NCBI GenBank assembly: GCA_933207985.1
Contig: OW240918.1
Location: 20,435,330 to 20,499,329 of the forward strand
Origin: Pelobates cultripes
Lineage: Eukaryota; Chordata; Amphibia; Anura; Pelobatidae
Direction: 5' to 3'
Length of the DNA stretch: 64,000 nt
This document shows, one piece after another, positions 22,336-32,200 of the stretch. The notes under the pieces were generated by a model that saw nothing but the letters and a program-made list of their open reading frames with translations, had not been told where the DNA came from and did not search any database. How positions within the stretch are numbered: position 1 is the first letter of the stretch; each line of letters begins with the position of its first letter. A program made the translations under genes and the position numbers.

Positions 22336-23351
22336 TGTAGCGGAGAGGCAGTATGATCCACGATATCTCCGCTGGGTAACAGGAACAACAAAGGATAATC
22401 CAGGGAATCAGCATATAATAATCCAAACAGCACTGTAGTAACCCTTCCTTCCCAAGAACTAGACGACACATAGGCTGGGAGTCAACTGAGGTTTTAATCA
22501 CAGGTCACAGTATTTATGCAATTCCCCATGCAAGGGGTTTCCAAACAGACATTACAGGGGTTGTACAGGAGAGGACTACATGGGGGACTTACTGTACTAC
22601 ATATTTCTCCCATCAGGCACCGCTGCACGAGAGGGATCACCCTCCCAGAATGCACCGTTAAGGGGATTATCCCCTCGTGCAGCAGAACCGGCAATTCACA
22701 CAAAAATCCACCGTTGGTACAATATACGGTGGATTTACACGAATGGACGTTCGGTAGATAGCTGGGGTCTGGGCGCATCATTCGTGAGATTGCCGCTCAG
22801 ATCCCAGCTAAAATAACCGAACGCCGCACAGAAAACACCTTTCTTTAAAAACACATGAAAAGAACCGATTGTCTTTAATGAACCTGGTCCTGAAACTCCC
22901 GAACGTCCTGGAGGCTTAACGGTGTTCGTGCCGTCGAATGACTGTTGGGAATGCTATGCGTTCGACGACACGGACCCGCTGACGAACCAGGGATCCAAGA
23001 TGGCCGCCCGCCGCATGGTCGGTAGTCGAACGACGGCCACCCAGGAGAGCCTCTAATAACCGATTGCAACAATGTTGCAATCGGTTAACTAGCGCCACAC
23101 GCCTCTAAGTGTGTGGGCTATTAGGGGGTATCGCATTCGTTTCACGAACGGCCCTCCAAAGTGCCGTTCGCGAAACGAACGGGAATCCCCATACAAACCG
23201 CCATTTGCATTCGGCGGAACAGATAGGTACAGGCAATGCAGGGAATACATGAAGCAGGCACATACAGGTACAATGCATCTCTCTCCAGACCTATAGGCAA
23301 CCCTTAAAGGCACAGTGTCCAGTTATAGTCCGAGTGGCTAGGTTTGCCACA
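22336..23351 (-). repeat. 5' LTR of the Gmr1-like element
   Basis: It is 1,016 bp and nearly identical to the 3' LTR (about eight substitutions and three small indels by eye). It has the same TG/CA ends and the same two hairpins (palindrome at 23,057-23,087). As the upstream LTR for the minus-strand genes it should hold the promoter; I could not place a TATA box with confidence. Confidence 0.95.
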
Positions 23352-24172
23352 ATATCTATACCGTGTGTTACTGTATCCGTGTTACCTGAATACCTGTCAT
23401 TCTCCGTCTATATATCTATACTGCGTGTTACTGTATCCGTGTTACCTGAATACCTGTCATTCTCCGTCTATATATCTATACTGCGTGTTACTGTATCCGT
23501 GTTACCTGAATACCTGTCATTCTCCGTCTATATATCTATACTGCGTGTTACTGTATCCGTGTTACCTGAATACCTGTCATTCTCCGTCTATATATCTATA
23601 CCGTGTGTTACTGTATCCGTGTTACCTGAATACCTGTCATTCTCTGTCTATATATCTATACTGTGTGTTACTGTATCCGTTTTACCTGAATACCTGTCAT
23701 TCTCCATCTATATATCTATACCGTGTGTTACTGTATCCGTGTTACCTGAATACCTGTCATTCTCTGTCTATATATCTATACTGCGTGTTACTGTATCCGT
23801 GTTACCTGAATACCTGTCATTATCCTTCTATATATCTATACTGTGTGTTACTGTATCCGTGTTACCTGAATACCTGTCATTCTCCGTCTATATATCTATA
23901 CCGCGTGTTACTGTATCCGTGTTACCTGAATACCTGTCATTCTCTGTCTATATATCTATACTGCGTGTTACTGTATCCGTGTTACCTGAATACCTGTCAT
24001 TCTAAATCTATATATCTATACTGCGTGTTACTGTATCCGTGTTACCTGAATACCTGTCATTCTCCATCTATATATCTATACCGTGTGTTACTGTATCCGT
24101 GTTACCTGAATACCTGTCATTCTCCGTCTATATATCTATACCGTGTGTTACTGTATCCGTGTTACCTGAATA
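23352..24172. repeat. 60-bp satellite array, right block
   Basis: About 13 monomers continue the array in phase after the Ty3 insertion and run into a gap. The last five (23,881-24,172) show the same order of variants as 15,345-15,640, including the rare CTAAAT type. Confidence 0.96.
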
Positions 24173-24272
24173 NNNNNNNNNNNNNNNNNNNNNNNNNNNN
24201 NNNNNNNNNNNNNNNNNNNNNNNNNNNNNNNNNNNNNNNNNNNNNNNNNNNNNNNNNNNNNNNNNNNNNNNN
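24173..24272. other. Assembly gap (100 N)
   Basis: Exactly 100 undetermined bases between satellite and a Tc1 transposon. The true array end and one end of the Tc1 element are lost here. Confidence 0.99.
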
Positions 24273-24612
24273 GCGACACTATCTTTGTTATGTTCCTCAA
24301 ACTATTCCTGAACAGTTTCTGCAGTATGGCAGGGTGCATTATCCTGCTGAAAGAGGCCACTCCCATCAGAGAACATCATTTCGATGAAGGGGTTTACATG
24401 GTAAGCAACAAAACTAGATAGGTGGTACATGTCAAAGTATTATCCACATGAATGCCAGGACCCAAGGTTCCTCACCAGAACATTGCCCAGAGCATTACTC
24501 TGGTCTGCCTTCTTCCTGTAGTGCATCCTACAGCCATCTCTTCCCTTGGTAAACAATGCACACGCACCCGGCCATCTACCTAATCTAGAAGAATATATGA
24601 TTCATCAGACAA
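24273..24612 (-). pseudogene. Tc1/mariner transposon, C-terminal-coding part (split)
   Basis: Read on the minus strand, the sequence matches the widespread vertebrate Tc1 transposase gene (regions around CACACGCACCCGGCCATC and AACATTGCCCAGAGCAT). The transposase frame is broken by stops and indels. One end is cut by the gap; the other is interrupted at about 24,612 by a CR1 insertion, after which the gene resumes at 25,143. Confidence 0.85.
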
Positions 24613-25142
24613 GGTTAACAAATTTAAACCTCTTTAGTTTAGAAAAACGTCGCCTGAGAGGGGATATGATAACATTATACAAATATATCCGGGGCCAATA
24701 CAAACCATTGTGTGGAAATCTATTCACAAACCAGACTTTACATAGGACACAAGGTCATGTGTTTAGACTGGAAGAAAGAAGATTTCATCTAAGGAAAAGA
24801 AAAGTTTTTTTTACTGTAAGAGCAATAAGGATGTGGAATTATCTGCCTGAAGAAATGGTTTTATCAGAGGCCATACAGATGTTCAAACAGCAACTAGATG
24901 CATACTTGCAAAAACAGAATATTCAAGGATATAATCTTTCAATGGGTAAATGCTTATGGATCCAAGGATTAATCTGACTGCCATTCGGGGGTCAAGAAGG
25001 ATTTTCCTTCCTAGTTTGCTGCAACATTGGAAGTGCTTCAAACTGGGTTTTTTGCCTTCTTTTGGATCAACAGCAAACAAGAAATGTGAGGAAGGCTGAA
25101 CTTGATGGACGCAAGTCTCTTTTCAGCTACGTAACTATGTAA
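24613..25142 (+). mobile_element. CR1 LINE 3' fragment inserted in Tc1
   Basis: The open part encodes the C-terminal tail of a CR1-clade reverse transcriptase (LEKRRLRGDMITLYKYI, then FFTVRAIRMWNYLPEE). Its 3' UTR ends GCTACGTAACTATGTAAC. RT, endonuclease and ORF1 are missing through 5' truncation. The frame from 24,546 to 24,977 runs from Tc1 sequence into CR1 sequence and is an accidental fusion. Flanking Tc1 sequence is contiguous across the insertion. Confidence 0.88.
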
Positions 25143-25690
25143 CCTTCTTCTATTACTCCAAGGCCCAGTTCTGACATTCACATCCCCATTGAAAGCACTT
25201 TCAGCAATGGACAGGGGCTATCATGGGCACTCAGACCAGTCTGTGGCCAAACAGCGCCATATGCAACAAACTGATGCACTGTGTGTTCTGACACCTTTCT
25301 TTCATAGACAGAATTACGTTTTCACCAATTTAAGCTACAGTAGCTCTTCTGTGTGCTCAGTCCAGACAAGCTAGCATTTGCTTCCCACGTGCATCTATAA
25401 GCCCTGGGCATATATGACACTGCTTCACCAGTTGTCCTTCCTTGCACCATTTTTGGGAGGTACAAACCACTGCACATCCCGCAAGACTTGCTATTTTGGA
25501 GATGCTCTGACCCAGTCGTCTAGCCATCACTATTTGGCCCTTGTCAAAGTCACAGATCTTTTCGCTTGCCTATGTACACTTACTGCCTCGTATATCCCAC
25601 CCCCTGAAAGGTGCCATTGTAACGATATAATCAATGTTATTCACTTAACCTGTCGTTTTTTTTTTAATGTTGTGGCTGATTAATGTATAC
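25143..25690 (-). pseudogene. Tc1/mariner transposon, N-terminal-coding part and terminus
   Basis: Sequence collinear with the left part continues: GATGCTCTGACCCAGTCGTC and CTAGCCATCACTATTTGGCC are typical of the DNA-binding region of this Tc1 gene read from the other strand. The end near 25,690 (ATGTTGTGGCTGATTAATG) resembles the family terminal repeat. Stops and a T run show it is inactive. Confidence 0.85.
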
Positions 25691-27797
25691 TTAGCTGATT
25701 TTTTTTTCAGTGACAAACACGGGCACCTGAGCGCACTACTGCACACACAGCAGACAAGAATGGAGATATGAGCACTAAGAGATGTGTAATGGTGCATGTG
25801 CATTTCATTGACCCTCAACATTTTAGCAGATACCTCAGCTGCTTGTTGTGACTGTCTCATTTATCTGTGACAATTTCTTTTTGCACCAAGTTGAGAAAAT
25901 GTAATAAAAATGTTTAAATAAAAAAATACACATTCTGGCAATATGGCTGCTGCACGATGATGCTAGATAAAATGCTGTTGTCCCAAAATACCAACATCAC
26001 ATGACTTGCACACCTGATGAATTACTCATCCAGTCAACGTCTTCTGCACTGCTTAAAAGTAATTGGCAGATTATGTGAATTTCATAATACACAGATGGTG
26101 ACATTTTGGGGGGCCCTAATCTCAGACATGTCTGGGTCTGTCTGACAGAGGCAGTTAGACTCCAAATTGCTGGTCATGTCATTTTAACTCCGCTTGCTTT
26201 ACCTCCCCTATTGCCCCTATACTACTCAAAATGTATTTTATCCTTAACACTGCCACATTTACACTGACTTAACCTGAATCTAAAAATACAATGCAACATA
26301 CATATGTATTAATGGGGAGGGCAATCTCTGGGTAAGAGGACACAGAATTACACTCTGCAACAGTAGAGATAACAACAAGAATGTATGAGTTCCAGGAAGA
26401 CCCTTGTCGCACCACCCCCCCTAAAAAAAAAAACACGCACGCACGCACCTACATCTCTGTCTAGGATCCCTTTTCACCGCGTCATCAGTGGTATATTACA
26501 CACACATATATCACATGTCCCATGTGATACAGAGGAATTTTCTAGAAAAAAACAAAGAAGCTCCCGGGGCAAGAAGAACAGGGAGCTCATTATCCCCAGG
26601 TCTCCACCTCCTCTCAAATATAAAGGAATGCTTCACAACCCTAGAATACTTTTCTGTTGAGGTGTTTCAGGGTTAACACTGTTCCCCGTTTTTCACTTAA
26701 AAGTGCAGAGTTCAAAAGAAATTGGCCCTTTAAGTAACAAGGTTGCACCCTAAAGATGTCAATCAGGCAGCCACGAGGGTGTTCTTTCTCACTTTCAAAG
26801 CGGAAAGGACTCCCTTCTCATTAAGAAGCATTGGTTTCAGTGATTCTCCATGAGAAGCACTATAGGTGTAGTGTGACAATTGGCAAGCATTCTCTTTGAG
26901 AAGCTTTCAGTTGACGGGGAGATCATAAATACTGACAATCTCCATAAGGTGGATTGGACGTGCAGAGAGGACACTCTCTGACCACTGGATAACAGATTAG
27001 ATAAGCGTTTATTCCAGGGAACAAGGGGAATACAGTGATCTAAGATGGGAACAGAAACATTCCAGTGTTAAACAAATACTGGAGTGGTCAAAGAAGGCCT
27101 GCAGTTTTCAGAGCTAAATCCCTGACACATGGGCTGCAACGTACTTGTTATGCTCCTGAGCGTGGCTGTAGAAGAACAACATCAATGAAGACAGAAGCCG
27201 TCTCTGTTTTTACTATGTGAATGCAGACATGTTAACCCTACAAGTGTCAGATTACTATATACTGCCTAGCCTTCCGGTCCTCAGAGGCATATATTACCCC
27301 ACCTTGCCCACCATTTTGCTGAAGAAAAGGAGGAAAATATCATTCCCCTTGCTTTTCACTCTGGCTCTTATATATGTGTTAATGAAAATTTGTGCTTGCC
27401 ACACAGTTTGAATCATTACTTTTTTTCTCCCCCAACAAAATTGATTACTAAGATGTTTCTGCATATGCAGAGTTTTTATAATTCTATTCCTTAGGCTTAT
27501 AATGTAGAAATGTCACTACGCATGATAGCTACTTTAAAATAGCTACTTACAGCTATACTGTCACAAGTATGAGATGCTGCATTGGCTTGATAGAGCCATG
27601 GGCCGGAGGAAGCCTGGAGCTCTCTCTGACTTGTAGGAATATGCTCAAACTAAGATCTACAAGAAATAGGTCCATTTATCAGGACAAAACCTCACTTGTA
27701 ACTGGAATACAAAAAGGAGAAAAGGAGAAAAAGAAACTGTTAATTTACTCTAATAATAAAAAGATTCACATTAAAAACTCTATAATCTTTGCATTAT
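25691..27797. other. Unassigned sequence with no gene recognised
   Basis: About 2.1 kb of AT-rich sequence with A/T runs and a small CACG repeat near 26,430. A palindrome-like AGAAGCATT / GAGAAGCACT segment lies at 26,815-26,910 and may be an old MITE. Open frames are below 95 codons and unremarkable. Confidence 0.4.
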
Positions 27798-27885
27798 AAA
27801 CATAAAATATACATACACTGTATACCTACTCAACTTCCTATACTGTAATGTGCCACGTATGCTAGCTAGTTCTATATACATTCAT
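27798..27885. repeat. Orphan, diverged monomer of the 100-bp satellite
   Basis: AAAATATACATACACTGTAT and ACCTACT match the satellite exactly. They are followed by a diverged ACTGTAATGT block with deletions and then CTAGTTCTATATA, the equivalent of the monomer's GCGCTATATA. It is a single copy about 25 kb from the array, with no neighbouring repeat units. Confidence 0.8.
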
Positions 27886-28183
27886 CAGACACCAACATTC
27901 TCATTTTCAGAAACACGGACTCTCCAAATCCTGGAATTTTTAAACCCATTGGAATCCAGGGACACACAAGGATGAGCTAGTAGTTACTTCCATCAGCTAC
28001 AGTTATGATACAACTAAAAGCTATGTTGTACAATATATTATTGGGGAGTGGAGGGGGTGAAGGAACTGAACATTTGTAGGATTAAACAGTTTTAAGCTAC
28101 TGTTACCTCTGCATTAAAATAATGCTAACTGTATAAAGATGACAATAGAGTTTAGTTTCCAAAGAGGTTTTACAAAATAGTAG
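27886..28183. other. No feature seen
   Basis: AT-rich single-copy-looking sequence. Confidence 0.5.
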
Positions 28184-28401
28184 TGAAAGGGACACTCCAC
28201 TGATGAAATACAAAATAAATATCACCGTTTAGTAGATATACTACAAATGAAACCTTGCAAACATTTAACTATGCATTCATTTCATTGGAGTATACATAAA
28301 AACAGCTTGCAAACACTACATTTCACGTCTGCTGCCAATCCATGCAAATCCTCCCCTTCTAACTTCGCCGAGATTCTCTGTGGTTGTCCAATCACATACT
28401 T
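28184..28401. mobile_element. Left half of a MITE split by the LINE
   Basis: It begins AAAGGGACACTCCACTGATG, a T2-type terminus. It is interrupted at the LINE target duplication and resumes at 35,552, ending near 35,796 with TTTAGTGGTCTTGAATGACC and TTAA. The two halves join into one element of about 460 bp. Confidence 0.75.
28388..28401. repeat. Target duplication of the LINE, left copy
   Basis: CCAATCACATACTT occurs here and at 35,552-35,565. The final T may belong to the poly(T) run. Confidence 0.9.
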
Positions 28402-28462
28402 TTTTTTTTTTTTGTAAATATGATTTTTATTTGTTTTGCAAATAAAGGAAATAGGGAACATT

Positions 28463-29055
28463 GATACTCGCAGGTATCTATTGGCATATGAACAAGTGCA
28501 CAACATGTGCAAATAACAATCATGGAAAATGCGCAGATGTGTTTCAGATAAGCGAATCATAAAGAAAAGAAAAAGGGTGGCGACGGTTGGGTATCGTATC
28601 ATAGGAAGGCATTTGTAGGGGGACGCAGGTCCCATTAATTGTACTTAGTGCTTATCGCCTTGGAACATAAAAGGAGAACAGAGAAAGAAAATGCGTTCAA
28701 GTAAACAGGCAGTGGTGACACGCAGGTCACCTTTTAAGACACAAGTAACATTTACGTGGTGGACTCGCAGGTCCTATGAAATAGAAACAGTGGGTGGTAC
28801 TTTCACATGCTCTATAGGGTGACAGTGTGGACGCGCAGGTCCTGTTCCACCTAAGGGTAGGATTCGTGGCAGGAGGTGATGGTCACTGCTTGTGTTTCGT
28901 TGCCTTTTGCCGGTCTCGGCCTGGTGCCATTAGTTATTATGTATTATATGGTGGGCTTACCAGTCCCTCTGTCCTGTATATGTGCTTGTACCACTCTCCC
29001 ACTTTTTATGTAGTCGCCTGTTGCATAGGCATTTACTCTTTGGACTCGCCGGTCC
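28463..29055 (-). promoter_or_regulatory. Array of small hairpins with conserved CTGCG loop in LINE 3' UTR
   Basis: Short inverted repeats share a CTGCGN loop but have different, still complementary stems (minus-strand reading): GATAC/GTATC at 28,463-28,478; GGGAC/GTCCC near 28,620-28,633; GTGAC/GTCAC at 28,715-28,730; GGAC/GTCC at 28,761-28,774 and 28,829-28,842. A variant with CGGCGA loop lies at 29,042-29,055. Stem differences are compensatory, which suggests an RNA structure is being kept. Function is unknown. Confidence 0.6.
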
Positions 29056-29217
29056 CAAAACTCCTTTTATATTGGTCCTATAATAGTTTTGTTGTGATGT
29101 GGCCGGGGTGTAGGGAAGAGGAGGGAGGAAAGAAAGTGGGGGGGGCGGGGGGGGAAGAGGTTTGGGGTGTACAGTACCAGTCACAATTATCTGGATCGTC
29201 ATGTGCGGTCTCAGGGT

Positions 29218-32200
29218 CTAGTTGAGTGGTGGCGTCTGTCGCTGTGAGGAGATGTCTATTGTGGTGTCTGGTGCTAGGGCTGCTTCTCGTCCTTTGTTTG
29301 GGCCCACTGTTGGACGGTGATATTGTCTGCCCCAGTCATTGATTTTGTCTGTGAACCCGGCTCCCGCCGTTGTCAGGATCCAGTGTGTCCATGTGTCAAG
29401 GTATTTTTGTGTTCTGTCCGTAGATTTCATGTGTATGTCTTCCGTCTCCCTTAGGGCCTCCATTTGTGTGAGCCACTTGTCCGGTGTAGGTGCGTCCTTG
29501 CGTTTCCAGTGTTGTGGGATGAGCTGCTTTGCTACATTAAGTATCCTAATAGTGATTGATCGTTTATATCTATTACTTGGTATGGTAGTGTGATGGAGGA
29601 GCATTGCAGCGGGGTCAAAGGGGGGTGGCTGGTCCGTGAATATCTTTAGCATTGTATGTATCCCCCGCCAAAAAGGTTGTATCTCTGCGCACTCCCACCA
29701 AATGTGTAAGAACGTCCCGAGTCCCACCCCGCATCTCCAACATTGTGCTGATTGGTCTGGGTATATTTTGTGTAGGGCAGCTGGGGTGCGGTACCAAAGC
29801 GTTAGTAGTTTATATGCTGTTTCTTGGTGTTTGCTGAACGCTGCGCAGTGGTGTGTTAACGAGCACATCTTTTCCCATTCCCCTTCGCTAAAGCTGCGGT
29901 TCAGTGCCGTTTCCCATTTTCCTTTGAACCCGGGCAACTCCGTTGGGATTTGTATCTGTAGTGAGTTGTATAAGGTGGATACACCGTGGGGGAGGGGTTC
30001 TGGGTCGAGACACAGTTGTTCGAACCACGTGGGGGCGCGCCCCAGTGCTTGCCCCTGGGGGAGGGTCTTAAGGTAGCTCTTCAGCTGGGCGTATTTGTAT
30101 TTCTGTGCAAAGGTGGTAGTGTTTTCGCCTATAATTTCTGTAAGGGTCCTCGGGCCTGTCTGAGTGTATATGTGATGTAATCTGGGTAGGGGGTCTGGGA
30201 TGAGGTCTCTGAAGGCCAGGGAGTCGAGTCCTGGTGGAAACTCCGTATTATGTGTCAGGGGGGTCAGCGGTGATGGGTATGGGGCGAGGCTGCCTCGGGC
30301 TGCCATCCTGTGCCACACCTGTAGGGTGGATTTCACGTATATGGGTATGTTTCCTCGCTTCCTTGGTGGTAACCATGGGGCGAGCGCTATGGGGATCCCT
30401 AGTTCTGCCTCTTCCACCGACTTCCACAGTTTATGTACGTTGTCTTTCGACCATTCCGCTATTCGCAGGAGGTGACAGGCGACGTAATAGAGGTGGAAAT
30501 CTGGTAGCGCCATACCCCCCTTGTCTTTCGGTTGTGTGAGTTGTGAAAATTTGAGCCTGGGTCTCCTCCCGTTCCACACATATCCCCCCAGTACCTTGCG
30601 AAGAGAACTGAAGTAAGTTTGGGGAATACATATGGGCATTGCTTGCATCAGATATAGAAGCCGAGGGAGAAAATTCATTTTGACTACTTGGACTCGTCCA
30701 AGCCAGGAGATGTGGGGATACGACCAATCCCCTGTGTCCCTCCTGAACGAGGCCAACATCGGTGTGAAGTTTTCTGTAAATAGGCTTGTGCTGTGTTTAG
30801 TGAGCCAAATGCCCAAGTATCTAACTTTGGTGTCTGCCCACTGGAACGGGTGGCTTTGGCGGAGTATGCCCTCCCTATGCCGGGGCACTGAGATGTTAAG
30901 TATGTATAACTTTTTGAAGTTTATTTTCATGTTGGATAGGATGCCGTAGTCTCTGAAGGCTTTGATTATGTTCGGGAGTGAGATTTCGGGATTTGTGACA
31001 AAGAATAGCAGGTCGTCGGCATAAGCCGCGACCTTATGGTGTGTGCCGCCCAATTCCACCCCCTGGATGTCTGGATTGTGCCTCACCGCGTGGAGAAACG
31101 GCTCTAGGGCCAGGACGAAGAGCAGCGGCGACAAGGGACACCCCTGGCGGGTGCCGTTGTGTATGGTGAAAGCCTTTGTGGGTGCGCCATTGACAATGAC
31201 TTGTGCCCTAGGTTGCCTATACAGGGCCTCTATCCATCCCCTCATGTGCGTCCCCAAACCCAGGTGTATAAGGGCCTGAAACAGGTATGGCCATCCGATC
31301 CTGTCGAAGGCCTTCTCCGCGTCCGTGGAGAGCAGGAGAAGGCCTCCGTTCCTGGCCGGTCCCCCGTGTACTATCGATAGTGCCCTTATAGTGTTGTCCC
31401 TGGCCTCGCGACCCGTTACGAACCCCACCTGGTCTGGGTGGACCAGGGTGGGGATGTGCTGTTGTAGGCGAGTTGCCAGTATCTTCGCCATCAATTTCAG
31501 GTCGCAGTTTATGAGGGAAATTGTTCTGTAGTTGCCGCAATGCTCTCCGTCTCTGCCCTCCTTGGGTATGATTGTGATGTGCGCCATGAGGGATTGTGTG
31601 GGCCAGTGGTGTCCCTCTCTGATCGCATTAAAAGAGGCCACCATCGGAGTGTATAGGGTCTCTGCGAAGCATTTATAGTAGCGCAGCGGGAGGCCATCTG
31701 GACCCGGGCTTTTGCCTGGTTTTGTCGCTTTGACTGCCCACGCCAGTTCTTCCGCGGTGATGGGTTCATCAAGCGCTTCTGCTGTGTCCCTTTCTATGCG
31801 CGTGTGTGTATGTGTCTGCAGGAATTCTTGTATTTTGTGTATGAGGTTGGTTTGTGTCTGCGGGTCTTGCGGCCCTGGGAGGTTATACAGCTCAGAGTAG
31901 TATGAGTGTATCACCTCCTGAACCTTGTCGGGGAGGCGGTGTAGAGTGCCTGTTTTATCCCGTATCTTTTCGATATATAGGTGTTGTCTACGCTTGGTGA
32001 GCATTCGCGCAAGGAGTTTTCCACTCTTGTTGCCATGGATAGTGAAGAATGCGTTGTGCCGCGATGCTTCCCTGTGGTGTCTAGCGTGTAGGAGTGTGGC
32101 TAGTTGCCTCCTTAGCTGGAGCAGCTTTACCTGGTTGTCTAGGTGTCCGTCCCTTTTGTTGGATTCGTCTAGCGCGTGTATGTCTTGTATGAGTGTTGTA

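Larger units (their letters stand above)
16739..23351 (-). mobile_element. Gmr1-like Ty3/gypsy LTR retrotransposon, near-complete
   Basis: Two LTRs of about 1,016 bp flank an internal region of about 4.58 kb encoding Gag, protease, integrase, RT and RNase H on the minus strand. A perfect 5-bp duplication ATATC (16,734-16,738 and 23,352-23,356) flanks it. Removing the element restores an in-phase 60-bp satellite monomer. Integrase precedes RT, the diagnostic pol order of the Gmr1 group of deuterostome Ty3 elements; Gag has a SCAN-like C-terminal region, as known for this lineage. LTRs differ at roughly ten sites by eye (about 1%), so the insertion is young. Two defects are visible: Gag closes just before the zinc knuckle, and a TAA lies between protease and integrase. 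Confidence 0.95.

Noticed and set aside
29636..31900. Plus-strand frames of 60-150 codons opposite ORF2
   Set aside because: They are antisense shadows of a clear, intact 1,322-residue coding frame.
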